NCBI GenBank assembly: GCA_034387635.1
Contig: JAOANU010000029.1
Coordinates: 62,001-126,000, forward strand
DNA length: 64,000 nucleotides
Direction: 5' to 3'
Origin: Rhodosporidiobolus odoratus
Lineage: Eukaryota; Basidiomycota; Microbotryomycetes; Sporidiobolales; Sporidiobolaceae
Shown here: piece by piece, positions 32,001 through 43,969 of the stretch
Position numbering within the stretch: the stretch's first letter is position 1
Layout of the letters: every line of letters starts with the position of its first letter
The notes under the pieces: model-generated
The model's database searches: none
What the model was told of the DNA's origin: nothing
What the model saw: only the letters and a program-made list of their open reading frames with translations
Translations under genes and position numbers: made by a program

Positions 32001-34779
32001 AGGCGCCGACGAAGGAGGTTGAGGAGGTCCCCGAGCCGAAGCAGGCGAGTTAGTGGCAGGATGGTAAAACCCATCCTGCGGTGCTGCTGCTCCTCCCGCC
32101 AGCTGAGCCTGTTGCTGAGCTTCTTGAGCCTGTTGAGCGGCGAACCCACTCAAGCTGGTCATGAGCGGACTGGCTTGTCCTGCACCAACACCGTTGACAA
32201 GCGACGCTTGAGAAGTTTGCTGCCTCGTCTCTTGACTCGACCCCATTCCTCCTGCTCCTCCACCACCGGGTCCCTTGGGCAGACGGGTCGGACTCCTCGC
32301 CCTCGCCGCCGCCTCCTGAGCCTGATTCGTACCTGCCGTGAAAGCCTCAGCGTCATCCGGCCTAGTAGGTCTCAACGGCGCAGCTCCAGCTCCTCCCGCT
32401 CCTTGACCCGTCGTCAAAGAGCGCTTCGCGATTCGACTCCCCCCTGCTGCGCCTCCAGGTCCCGTCGGAGAAGAGGGCGCAGGAATCCCCGACCGACCAA
32501 TCGACCCCGTCGGGGAATTAGGGTTCGCGAGTACGCCGGCTACGGTTGGGGAGGAATTGGTGGGAGGGGAAGACGGTCCGACTGAGGAGGATAACATCGC
32601 TTGAGCGATGTAACCGCCTGGTGCGCCACCCGACGATGCGGCAGCAGAAGGAGGGATCGAACCGGTGAGGGAAGATTTGAGACCGCGTTGAGAGCCGGTT
32701 GGGGAGGCGGCGCGGTCTCGAAGCATTTGATCGGGAGAGACGGGGATGGAGGATTTGCGTTGGTTGTTCTGCGAAGAGGATAAGGAGGAAGTGCCGGGAA
32801 GGGGTATGGCGGATTGTTGTGTGGGGGCGGCATTGGGAGCGGGAAGTTGAGAGGCGGCTTGTTGGACTGGGCGGGTGGAATCGGGCGGGTATTTGATTTT
32901 GGCTGCAGGAGGGCGGAAGGGTAAGTCTCGCTTAGAAGGCGAAATGGAAAAGGTAGGAAGACTCACTCGTGTCCAGCACGTGCACCATAGTAGGATCGTC
33001 CGGCTTCGTGCTCGTGTAGCTTTCTCCACCGAGCACGAGTACCTTGGTTTGCCAAGTCGCCATCGCGTGTCCCGAACGTCCCGAGGGCGAAGGACCCATG
33101 TTCTGAAACATGAACCAGCGGTGATCTACGGAGAGAATCACAGTTCCGTCAGTCAGCGACTCGTAAGTGGGAGGAAACGAGGGGCGAGTAGAACGGGAAG
33201 ACGTACTGCTGATCCTGAACGCGGCCAAATCATCGAGGTCCTTCCCGTCTACTCCTCTTCCACCGAAGACATACATGACATCGTCCACCAGCGTTGCGGC
33301 GTGTCCTTCCCTCGGGACCGGGATGTAACCGATGCAGGCAAGCTCAGTCCATACGCCGGTCGTCAGGTCGTACGACCAGGTGTCGTTGTAGTGGTAGGAA
33401 CCGTCGGTACCGCCGAAGCTGTATGGTGGGTGGTTCCACGGGAAGCAAGCGGAGGAAAGGCGAAGCACATGATCAGCATCGCGGAAGGGAGACAGGCAGA
33501 AGGACACTGCGCACATGTAGAGGCAATCTCCGCTTGTTACGCAGGTGTGACCTGTCCGGGGCGGAGGGACGACCTGATTTGGGGCGTAATCGACACAAGA
33601 CCATCGAGGTTGACCTTGTTTAACTGTTGCGTTCGGAGTGACAGCGGCAGAGGTAAGAGAGAGATCGCGGAGGGAAGGTGAAGGGGAGAATATATCAGGA
33701 GGTAAACAGAGTGGCAGCATGGGAAGGATTAGAAAAATCGTTAACGCAAGGCGAGACAGGCAGAGAGACGGAAACCGCGTACGTTTCTGCAAGTCGAACC
33801 ACCACAAGTCGTTCCTGAATCCGCCATCATCCGTCTGTCCTCCGACCACAAAGAACCGACTCCCGACCATCGCCGCCGCGTGCCCATACCTCCCCTCGGG
33901 CGCCCTCCCCAAAGTCTTGACCCGAGTCCATTCCCTCGTCGAGAGGTTGAGGAGGTACAATCCATCGTCCTGTCGTTCTTCTGGACGAGTCTTAGTATCC
34001 CCACCCCAGATGATGAGGACGTTCCCAACCGAAACAGAGGCGTGTCCGACCCTGGGTCCGGGAACTTCTCCCCTCGTCTCGAGGAGGGAGACCTGCAGAG
34101 GCGTCCCAGGAAGGACGGTCTGACCCCCCGGTGCGCAATGGACGACGTACAGGTCGTTCTTGACCGTGTTTTGGACAAGACCGCCGAAGATGTAGAGGTC
34201 TCCGGTGGAGGAAGCGGCCGCGGCGAGGGGGTTGACAGAGTGGCCGTAGCGGGGAAAAGGGAGAGGGGAAAGAGGGCCGAGAAGCGGCTCGGGGGCAGTC
34301 TGGGGAGATGTGGTAGGGCTTGCTGGGGGAAGGAGCTGAGAGGGGAGAAGCTGGAAAGGACGCTGAGACCAGGGGTAGAGGACGGTATGCTGTTGCGCTT
34401 GTTGCGGGCCTTGAGACAGGTGACCGGGATGAGGGTGAGGGTGTTGGCCACCGTAGTGAGGCTGCTGAGGTTGCTGCTGCTTAAGCGAGGGAATGCCGGG
34501 TCCGAGGGGAGGAAGGCCTTGAGCGCTTCCGGTGCTCGAGTACAACCCGCTCCCTCCGCCTCCTCCCGCCGGTAGAGGGATCCCACTCCCCTCACTCCTG
34601 CCTATGCTTCCGCCCAGCGCACTTGCGCCGTTTGAACCGGATCGAGGAAATGCTCCTCCCGCTTGAGTTCCGATTGGGGGGCTGGCCGTTGACGAGGTGC
34701 CGCTGGCGGATCCGTCTGTTCCGCCGTTCTTCTTGTGCTTGGAGTCTTTGTCCTTGGATCGGGATGAGAAGATTGCCAT
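29022..34779 (-). CDS. TEA1-type kelch repeat/coiled-coil cell polarity protein
   Basis: Ten exons (34779-33783, 33623-33515, 33418-33207, 33125-32967, 32902-31716, 31641-30052, 29920-29610, 29531-29442, 29373-29308, 29241-29022) give 1646 residues. An N-terminal Gly/Ser/Pro-rich leader is followed by kelch repeats (about residues 185-500) with GG dyads and spaced aromatic residues: DLYIFGGLVQNTVKNDLYV, VLIIWGGDTKT, RFFVVGGQTDDGGFRNDLWW, IFGGTDGSYHYNDTWSYDL, MYVFGGRGVDGKDLDDL, VLVLGGESYTS. A long Ser/Pro/Gly-rich linker comes next, then about 800 residues of coiled coil and a Gln/His-rich tail. This layout is that of Tea1/Tea3/Kel1 proteins, which mark cell ends at microtubule tips and link to formin and GTPase signalling. 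Which paralogue this is cannot be told. Confidence 0.88.
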
Positions 34780-36277
34780 GTTGGCTCACTGAGGTATTGT
34801 CGAGAGGAACGGGGGATGATGAAGTGAGGGATAGGGTAGTTGTCAATAAAGGGGATAACGAGGGTGCGGGTATCTAATGTAAGGGTCGTCAAGGTGTGTA
34901 CGCTGCTTGCAATCTACTGTGTTGTGGGAACAGCGAGAGCGAGGGTCGTGGAGCCACGAGTTGAACGACGACGCTGTCCTGTAGAGTCGAGCCGTGGGCG
35001 TGGCGAGTTCGAGCTGACAGACTTGTGCTCGTCTAGAGCGTGTCCAAGTGCAGCAATGGGTGAGGAGACCCAGGGTCCTGGGTGTGTGATGGCAAGAGGA
35101 GAAGTGCGAAAACAGGGGGCGGCTTTGTTTTCTGTTTCTTGTAGGCTACGAGGACAGAGCAGTGTTCTCCTGTGGCTTTCAGCCCTGACACTCCGCGCCT
35201 ACCCACTTTCGTGTTGAAACAGGAGCATGACCACTTCTCTTGACTTCTCGCGCGAGAATTCGTTCTCTTTCTCCTCCGTCTCACTTTCCTGACTTCGCCT
35301 CGCTCCTAGCCCTCCAAAGGCGCCTCTGGGGCTTACAGTACCCTTCCAGATACATATCACAGCCGCTTCTGATCCCGCCTACGCCTCCCTCGCTTCTCCC
35401 GCCGACTCGTCACGAAAACCCATTCCATCAGCTCTCTGCCTGCCCAACCCTCTCAGCCAGGTCCTGAACATGCTCAACGCGCTATGCTTACGCTTCTGCA
35501 TTCGGGTTACTACCGCTCTCCCCGCCTACCCTCACTTCATAACTCCTTCTCACCATTACTCCCCTTTCACACTTCATCTTCTACTAGCCTCATTCTTTCC
35601 ACCCACCCTCTCGCGCACGACTACCCTTCCTCTTCTTCTCCCGAGGTAAAGGCGGGCGAAAGCGCGCGAGTCTAGCTAAGGGTGTGGGGGTCATTCAGGG
35701 GGCTTAGATACCCAAATCCATACTTTCATTGCTCAGTGCTCGTTGCTCATCGCTACCGGCTATGTCATTGCGTCCAGCCACTGCTAGCACCGTTGCTATC
35801 ATGCTTCAGCGCGTCAACGTAGACAGCACACAAGGCCCAGGCGAAGCGGGACGACGCCGCCATCAGTTCTTGCGACCTGTTTGGATGCACTCCTGCCTGA
35901 ACTGCCTGTCCCGTGCCAATGTGCGCTTACATGCAGCTGAATGAGCAGCTCTGAGCTCAAGAAGACATCAAGAAGATGCCGGTCTCAACTCTGGCATGGC
36001 CCGCAGTATGTCTCGAGGGCAAGATACCCTCCCATCGTGCTCTTCTTCCCGTACATTAACCTCGTCGGTACATGCTCTACCAGCTATTGCAATGATACGA
36101 ACCCTCTGCTTGACATGCTGACGCCTCGTCTTCTCTTCAGTGTGTAAGTATGCGCAACGGCAGTGTCAGAAGGTCCAGCTTTCTCATGCCTGTCCTGAAG
36201 GCCTGAATCAGGCGGGTCGGTCCCTCGATCTTCACCTTTTCTCCCTTACTACGCCTCTCTGGTCTCTTGCTCTGCAG
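34780..36277. other. 1.5 kb without a supported gene
   Basis: Holds the promoter of the TEA1-type gene, which starts at 34779. The rest is C/T-rich sequence without a long frame. A short possible first exon of the following F-box-like sequence (ATG at 36114) is the only coding hint. Confidence 0.45.
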
Positions 36278-36759
36278 TTTCCCCCGACGTCATCAACCTC
36301 ATTGTCAACGATCTTGAGGCTTCACTCACACAAGCACAAGCTCATCAGGAGGGCCAGCGACTCTCCCTCGTCTCGCGTGATCTCCGCGATGCCGGTCCAC
36401 GACTCGTTTTCCGCTCTGTCACCCTCAAGTCCTTCGACATCTACGCTGCACCGATGCGCCGTCTCAAGCAGCGCAAATATTGCCTTGCGAGCTTCATCCG
36501 CCAGCTCAAGGTAACTCACCTTGCGGAGGAGGACCCGACGAGCCACACCGAAATTAGGCAATTCTTGTCTTTGCTTACACAGGTGAACAAGCTACACCTG
36601 GAGACGAAGCGAAGGATCATGAGTAGAATGGGGGATCTCCTACTCAAGATCCCAATTGGGCAAAAACTTGAGGAGTTCTCACTCGAGTACGACTCCAGCC
36701 TCAACCTTTTCGACTTTGACGAGCGGGACTTCGCAAAGTCACCAAGACAAGGGCAGTTT
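36278..36759 (+). pseudogene. F-box-like protein fragment
   Basis: From a good acceptor (CTCTGCAG) the frame opens SPDVINLIVNDLEASL, followed by GQRLSLVSRDLRDAGPRLVFRSVTLKSFD, an F-box-like pattern related to the gene at 12858. It continues to FDFDERDFAKSPRQGQF and a GTACGA donor at 36760. A possible first exon at 36114-36138 would add MLTPRLLFI in phase but needs a poor GTGTAA donor. Downstream no exon continues a leucine-rich pattern; family-like pieces occur in several frames up to about 37.2 kb. Likely a decayed member; a functional gene with unusual splicing is not excluded. Confidence 0.5.
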
Positions 36760-37862
36760 GTACGACGGCTCCATCCACATCTACAAATCGGCACTCACTG
36801 CACTGCTCTACCCTTCCTCATCCTGCGCTTTTCATGCTCGGTCTCTCCTCTCTCGTTCCAGCACAATGTTCCGCCTCGGTTGGCCCATGTTTCTCCTCCT
36901 TCTGACATCCGGAGGTATTCAGAACGAGGGACTTGCAAGCACTCTTGACTTTACCACCAAGAGACGCGCATCAGTCGCCGTCCAAGATCAGCCTGACCTT
37001 TCTTCCACACCTCTGCCTTTACCTCGTTTCGCTGTCACAAGCGTAGTCTGCTTCCAGGCAGCACGACCTCGAATGGGGCCTGCATCAGACGATATAGATG
37101 TGGGGAAGATCAGCCCAGCGCAGAAGAGCTCGCCCGCCGCCTCTTTGAAGGACATCTTGCTTCTTTGGCACGAAGTGATTCCATAGCGTGCGGGCTTCAA
37201 GCGCATTGGGACATTTGACGTGGTGGTACCCGGCACGGTAGCCTGCTCCCGAAGATTCTGCAATGCTTCGCCCCATCCTCGCCAACGTTTTCTTGCGAGT
37301 CCTTGAACTCGCTTGCCGCTCTTCTTGGGCCATTTGCTTTTCCACCTTCCGTCGGCGCGACACTCCGGGTGTCAAGCTCAGATGTCGATGGCTGCACGAG
37401 ACCATCGCGGTCGCGCGCAAAAGAGGCGAAAGAAACCGACTTAAAGAAAGACGAAGAAAGGGAGAAAAGAGCGAGAAAACCTGCGCTACGTCCTCATTTA
37501 TTGGCCGGTCAATTTCTACCGAGCTGTCAATGGTATGCACAAGCCGGTCGCTGATCGGCTGTAGCTCAAGAAGAGCTGCTGGTATCAACCGACGGACGAG
37601 GAAAAAAATCGCTCATCTTGCGGCCCCCCGCCGCGGAGGAGCTAAAAGTGTGGCAGTGTAGCGAGCTTGAGGCTCGAGTGAGTGCTCGCTCGCCTTGCTG
37701 ACTTCCCTTGACGTTCAAAAGAACGACCAGAACAGACCGCCGTCATCCCTTGCCCCGCTCGCCGTACTCCACCCTCCGCACGCGTTCCCCCACACGTCGA
37801 CGTCGACTTCTCTCTCCCAAGGAATCCGGTCAACACCCTCCTCACTACACCACACACACAAC
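36760..37862. other. Intergenic/decayed F-box region and promoter of the FGGY kinase gene
   Basis: About 1.1 kb with short frames in several phases but no continuous gene. The last ~200 bp are C-rich and precede the next start codon with an ACAACATGG context. Confidence 0.4.
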
Positions 37863-40798
37863 ATGGCAGCCCAAGAACAGCAATACTACATCGGAGTGGA
37901 CGTGTAAGCCGCTTTTCTCGTACCCCCCGCCCTGCGCTCGCTCACCTTCGTCGTGCGGCTTGAATACAGCGGAACCGGCTCAGCTCGAGCGGCCCTCGTC
38001 TCGTCCAAGGGAGACGTCGTAGCCGAGTCTACTTACGCTACAAAGACCTGGCGTGACGAGAAGAACAAGGACATCTTTGAGCAATCTTCTGCCCAGAGTG
38101 CGTCGCCGACTCCTCATCATCTTCATCCGGCATTGTGCGCCTCTGCTAGCTGCGCGGCAGTCCAGTAGCGCTACAACAGCCTGCACGTGATACAAAGGAC
38201 GATCATGCGAAGCAATCGACCGGACTAATGTTACTTGCCTCTCCTTTTCTTCCCTCTCTTCCTCAATCTAAACCTACCCACGTCTTCTTCCCTCGACCTT
38301 ACCTCCTCTTTCACTTCTCCTTCACATTTACCAACTCGACTCGCATGGAATTCCGCCCCGCTACTAGTCTGGAACTGCATCTCGTCCGCCTGCAAGGACG
38401 TCCTCCGGGAATCCAAGATCTCCCCGAGCCAAGTGAAGGGTATCGGCTTCGACGCCACCTGCTCCCTCGTCGTTGCGAAGCTCGAGGACGGAACTCCTGT
38501 TTGCGTTTCGCCTGGATCGTGGGAGAGTTCGGAGGTCAAGGAGGGGGATCTGCAAGATGTGATACTCTGGGCTGATCATCGGTAATACCTCCGTCTCCCC
38601 CGGGACGATCTGCGCTGACTCTGGCTTGCAGCGCGCACGCGGAGGCGAGGAAAATTAACTCGACGAAGAGGTTCGTCCCCTCCTCCCGCTCCCGCCTCTC
38701 TTTTGGCTCGTTCTCGGTCGGAGAATGCTCATTTGTGCTCTCTTGACCCTGCAGCAAGTGGCTGAACTACGTCGGCAAGACCATTTCGCTCGAGATGGAG
38801 GTCCCGAAGGTTCGCCTGTTTCCCTTTTCCCGCGTTCTCCCTTCCCTCCCGCTCTGCGCTCCCCACTCTCTTGCCAGCACTCCCGCTCACCCTTTCTCCC
38901 GTGCGGGCAGATGCTCTGGCTCAAGAACAACATGCCTGCCTCCCTCTTCTCCCAACTCATGTTCTTCGACCTGCCCGACTGGCTCTCCTACCGCGCCACC
39001 GACGACCTCGCTCGCTCCAACTGCTCTCTCGCATGCAAGTGCTCGTACGTCCCGCCGGGCGTCGAGGGTAGTAAGGGATGGAACGATGAGTTCTTCGAGG
39101 AGATCGGGCTGGAGGAGTTTGTACGTTTTCACGTTTCTGCTTTCTGTCCTTCCATCTTGTCTTGGCCGGTAGTCTGTCTCAGCCGCTCCGCTTGCTTACT
39201 TCCGTTGTCGTATGCAGGTCAAGAACGAGTTCATCCAGGTTGGAGGTGTTCCGGGCAAGAACGGCCTCATCTTGACCGCTGGTCAGCCCGTCGGTGCGGG
39301 TCTCTCGAAGCGAGCAGCTGAGGAGCTTGGTCTCCTCGAGGGTACGGCAGTCGGTAGTGCGGTCATCGATGCGTGCGTATCCTCCCTCTAGCTTTCAGTT
39401 TTTCCCCTGACCAATAATTTTTGTCTCAACTTCGTTATTCTTCACCGCATTCTTCGACTTATACACTTCCCCGCCTCCACGATGCACTCTGTCACGTGGC
39501 AAATACAGCTACGCTGGCTGGGTCGGTACCGTCGCCGCCCCGATGGAGGGCCAAGACCACACCAACCTTTCCGACTCTCGCAACCGCCTCGCCGCTATCG
39601 CTGGCACCAGTACTTGCCACATTGTCCAGTCGGAAGACCCGGTATTCGTGCCGGGTGTGTGGGGTCCCTACAAGCACGCTGTTTACCCCGGTTGTACGTT
39701 GCAGTCTTTCCCCTTCAATATCGCCGTTCACGCTGCCAAGGCAGGGGCAGCAACGTTTCGAGAGCGCGGCTGACAGCAACATTCGCTCGCAGACTGGATG
39801 AACGAAGGTGGCCAATCCTCCACTGGTCAACTCCTCGACTTCATGGTCGAAACCCACCCGGCCTACCCTAAACTCCTCGAACTCGCCAAGGCAAAGGGCA
39901 CCAACCACTTTGTCCTCCTGACCGAGATGCTCGAAGAAATGGTCAAGGAGAAGAAGGCGCCTTTCATGAGTTGGTTGACGAGGGACATGTACCTTTACCC
40001 TGATCTCCACGGTGCGATCCCTCATTTCCTATGTTATCATATCCGACCTCGATCCCGTACTCATCTTGTCTCATCCCCGCTTTATAGGGAACCGCTCCCC
40101 CCTTGCCGACGTCGACATGCGCGGTATGCTCATCGGCATGCAACTCGACAAGACCGTTGGCGACCTTGCCCTTCGGTACTACGCCACGGGTGAAGCCATC
40201 GCGCTTCAGACGAGGCAGATCATCGACGAGATGAACGCCAAGGGTCACAAGATTACCAGTATCTTCATGTCTGGCGGTTTGGTCAAGAACAGGTTCTTGA
40301 TGAGGTGCGACTTTGCTCTTTACTCTTTCCCTCCATGAAGCTGGGTACATATGCTGACACCCCCGTCCTCTTGACCGCGTAGCCTCATCGCCGACATTTG
40401 CAACATGCCCATCCAACTCCCTTACTCCCACTCCGCTTCCGTCGTCATCGGTTCCGCCATGCTCGGCGCCGCCGCTTTCGACGAGAAGGAGCGTCTCCAA
40501 AACTCGGCGATCTCGACGCAGGACGTCGCAGAGCAGAGCAGTTTCGGTATGAAGGAGAGGTTGTGGGAGGTTATGGTGCGTTTTTTCTTTCTTTTCCTCC
40601 ATTGTCTTGAGTTCAGCTGTTGACTCTCGTGGCTATGGTTGATAGACCCGCATGTCTCGCCCCGGCACTACTGTCCGCCCCTCTGCGTCGGAAGCCGAAC
40701 TTAAACTCCTCGCCGTCAAGTACGACATCTTCAAGGAGTGCATCGACTTGCAGCGCAAGTGGCGCTCAAAGGTACGAGAGGCTTTGGGGGAGAACTAG
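37863..40798 (+). CDS. FGGY-family carbohydrate kinase (D-ribulokinase/YDR109C type)
   Basis: Twelve exons (37863-37903, 37970-38097, 38368-38581, 38632-38670, 38755-38809, 38911-39120, 39218-39372, 39509-39693, 39793-40011, 40088-40304, 40383-40575, 40646-40798) give 602 residues. The N-terminal nucleotide-fold motif YYIGVDVGTGSARAAL, VKGIGFDATCSLVV, LWADHRAHAEARKIN and WLKNNMPASLFSQLMFFDLPDWL are typical of the eukaryotic FGGY/ribulokinase branch. The C-terminal half has IAGTSTCHIVQ, LHGNRSPLADVDMRG and the signature-like FMSGGLVKN. Family members phosphorylate ribulose or related ketopentoses in the cytosol; exact substrate is inferred from family resemblance only. Intron 2 is 270 bp, longer than its other introns (about 50-110 bp), but shows none of the introner-like repeats. 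Confidence 0.92.
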
Positions 40799-41126
40799 GT
40801 GGCTACATCTACGTTGCAGGGGGTGAGATAGACATGAGGGGCGAGGGGCGGTAGATGCGTAGACCCTTTTCACTCTCCCCTTTCCTCCTTTTCTCTCTCC
40901 TCCGGCGTTTCCTGGCTGTTCCTTTCCTTTCATATCAGTTCCAGAAGTCGTGCTCTTACTACTCAGCGCTGCAACAAAAATGTACACACATATCCTCCCT
41001 CTGCGACATTCAGTTGAGAAGGCTTGCCATGTTTTCTTTTTTTTGCTGCATGCGCAGCACGTCAATTTCGCATCTTCTCCTCGCGCTCTATGCAGCAGCA
41101 CCTTGGTATGACTGACGCGAACGCAG
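40799..41126. other. Intergenic after the FGGY kinase gene
   Basis: About 330 bp with the kinase 3' region and a T-rich run near 41030. No further gene seen. Confidence 0.4.
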
Positions 41127-41895
41127 GCCAGAAAAACTTTCGTCAAGCGCCCCTAGCCGAAAGCGTCGTCGGGTCGAGCAGGATAGCGCGTTTTTGCCTG
41201 CGCTTCCAGAGATCCGATACGGTATCACCCTTCTGGGATGCTCGTCTGCGGCGTACAAAGCCGTTCTCGTCTATTTGTATACCGGAGGGATTGTCTTTGC
41301 CTGAGTGTCCTTTCATTTCCCCCCGAAGCGTCCGTTATTGACATGTCTGTCTTTTTTGACATCCACCCTCCGAAGTCCGCTCAAGATTCGTGGGACCGAG
41401 GAGCATGCCACCTTCGTCGAGGAGTATCCGAAGGAGCACCCTCGCCGACCGCGCCCTGTCTCGCCCCGCTCCATCTTGTAAGTCATATCTGGCTGTCCCC
41501 GCTATTTCCTGCTCGCTAACATGCCTTGTCTTGTGACAGCTATATCGCTAGAGAGCTCGAGCTGCCAAAATTGGAGGAGCTCGCTCTATGGGAACTGAAG
41601 AAGCAGATGACTGTCGAGATTGCCGGTGAGCACAGCTTCTTCGTGACTTGACTTGGCTAATTCCTCACATTTCTCCACATCTACAGTGCAACTCCTCCTC
41701 TCCTCATGTTCCCTCACCTGTCCTTCCTTCCAAGGCATACTTGTCACCTGCATCGTCGAGAATCACCGCACAGCGGAAAAACCGATGTGGGACCTGCACG
41801 AAGAAGGCTGGACGGGGGAGAAGGAGGCGTTAGTGGATACAGTTCAGATGGGAGCGAGGAAGCGGAGTAGTGGGCAGCCCTGGAGGAGGAGATAA
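41127..41895 (+). pseudogene. BTB-domain gene fragment, tandem paralogue of the next gene
   Basis: From the acceptor GAACGCAG the frame reads PEKLSSSAPSRKRRRVEQD and LPEIRYGITLLGCSSAAYKAVLVYLYTGGIVFA, matching the last helices of a BTB fold (A-x-VLxYLYT). Later exons (PRPVSPRSI|FYIARELELPKLEELAL, then VQLLLSS) align exon by exon with the gene at 42297-43969. Two defects: the N-terminal half of the paralogue is missing, and after TTTGC, where the paralogue has a GTACGT donor, this copy has CTGAGT, so the junction A|PLKIRGTEEH has no canonical donor. It probably arose by tandem duplication and decayed. Confidence 0.6.
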
Positions 41896-42296
41896 GGTAG
41901 AGGGGAACGCCTTTTGGATGTAGCTTGCACGAAAGAGAATTGAATATAGCTTGCATGAAAGAGGATTCTACTGCCCTTTCGGGCAGCGCCGGGGACAGCT
42001 GGGCTGAGTTAAAGACTGGCTTGTGATGGATGGTGTTCGCCGTGCCTCTGCTTCCTGGAAAGGAGATCTCTCAACAATTGCAAGGAGACGCAGTGCTTCT
42101 GTCTTTCCCTTCCTCCGCTCGTCGTCGACCCTCAATCCAGACTTTTAGGCTTGCGCGCGTCAGCAGCACTCTCACTCGAGAACCTCCTGCTGTTCGTAAA
42201 GTCGCGCACCGTACACTCGCAGAGGATCCGCGGTCAGTCAAGGTTTGCTGTCTGGTCTTTTTCTTCTGCCAGAGCGCTGACCTAGGGTCGTAGACG

Positions 42297-43969
42297 ATGT
42301 ACGAATGGCTTGAGGCCAAACACTCCGAGACTACCCTCAGCTCGACGGCTGCATGGTACTGGACGGCCGAGTACGACACTCTCAAGTACGGCGTCAACTG
42401 GTCGACCAATATTGGCATGTTTCGCGTCAAGGTCATGTCTGTCGATGCAAAGCCGGACGGTCGCAGTCTCGAACTCTCCTTCAAGCTTGAAGTTACGCCT
42501 CGCGTCGAAGTGATTGACCTGAAAGAAGCAGGGACCATCGCTCACCTGTTCCGGCTTCACGGGGTGCACATCGGAGGCACGCTAGGCCACGACGGTCGAC
42601 ACGTCAAATGGACAAACCGTAGCTTGACCGCCGCTCAAGTTGCAAACGGAAGCGTAGCGACTTTGACGACGCGGACCGATCGCCCTCTTCGCTTCAAGGT
42701 CCGGCCCAATGGAGGGGAGCACAACATCCATCTGCACCTGGTTTTCTACCCTTTAGGATCCGTGCAGGCCAATATCGAGCCGCTTCTCCCTCTCATGTAC
42801 ACTCCGAAGGAACCGCCTCCTAAGCCTTTTGCCTCGCTCGTTCCGCTTTTCTCGTCCATCTCCCTCGATCCGCCTAACCTCGCCATAGTCCTTCCCTCCA
42901 GCCAGTACGGCACGGCTCGTCGTATCTTCACGCACGAGCGCCGCCTTGTGGCCGTTTCAGCGACTCTGGGCGATATTCTGGCGGAACCTCCCTTTGACAG
43001 TGCTGTGACGGTCGCCGGTTATGAAGTCGACGATGAATCTGACGCGGAGGAGGCAGACGTGATCGTCGAGCGCCAGCCTGCTGTTCGTCGGCCGCAGGTT
43101 GCGGATGGGGAGGAAGAGCCGCCAGCGAAGCGTGCGCGGTTAGCGTTGGAAGCTTTCCATCGCTCACTCACACCCCCGCCCGAGAAACGAGATGGTAAGA
43201 TCGAAGAAGACGAAGAGGATGCGCCAGCAAGGGAGCGCGCGCCAGATCTGCCCGCCGACAAGCCGTTTGGCGGACGCGTCCTCGAGATTCCTTTCTGCCG
43301 CCTAACAACGGTCCACTCGCTCGCGACCCACCTCAACTCGCGCGATGATCTCGAGTTTGCGTACGTCTTTGTCTGTACACGCTCAAGGGCAGCTGGCAGC
43401 TAATCGATTTCAATGTCCTCGCAGGCCGATAAAGTCCGTCGATCCAAGTCACTATAACGGATTCATCAAAGACGTCAAGACCACCAAGCCCGGCTGGCCT
43501 CTGCCAGTATCCCCTCGCTCGATGTAGTGCGTACCCCGTGTATGGCCCTTTGGGTGAGCTCTGCGCTGACACTGCATGACAGTCGTCTCGCGTTCCGACT
43601 CGGGCTGGAGGAGATCCAGAAACTCGCGCTGGATGAATGGAAGAAACAGCTGACGCCTGCCCTGGTTGGTGAGTGTTTGGTCTTATGGCTGTAGCGGCCA
43701 ATAGCTGACTCGTTTCTTGTCCCGCCTCCCCACAAACTCGCGCGATTAACCTGAACCTGATTGCAGCGCAACTTCTGCTCCACCCCGACACTCATCACCT
43801 TCCCGCCGTCCGAACGATGCTCCTCGATTACATCACGAAGAACGCCTCGATGGTATGGAACTCGAGACCCTGGAAGGAGATGGCGAAAAAGGACCTGGAC
43901 GACGAGGACGAAGTACTCTTTGCCAAAGCTGCCAAGGCGATCGCCAAGAACGGTGGTTACCTATTATGA
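42297..43969 (+). CDS. BTB-type protein with MATH-like N-terminal region
   Basis: Exons 42297-43360, 43425-43526, 43583-43668 and 43767-43969 give 484 residues. Residues 1-150 resemble a MATH-like beta sandwich (FRVKVMSVDAKPDGRSLELSF, RFKVRPNGGEHNIHLHLVF). A BTB core follows: ARRIFTHERRLVAVSATLGDIL, then an acidic insert with an AKRAR nuclear-localisation-like stretch, then VHSLATHLNSRDDLEFA. The C-terminal helices include YRLAFRLGLEEIQKLALDEW. BTB proteins with such ends often act as cullin-3 adaptors; that role here is inference. An ACG|ATG acceptor context (TCGTAG before 42294) suggests a further 5' exon; an open frame from 42030 to a GTTTGC donor at 42246 would join in phase, adding about 73 residues. 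Confidence 0.7.

Noticed and set aside
38098..38367. 270 bp intron 2 of the FGGY kinase as a fourth introner-like element
   Set aside because: It is long but shares neither the CCGAGCG block nor the 25 bp GGCGCC units, and its donor is the ordinary GTGCGT.
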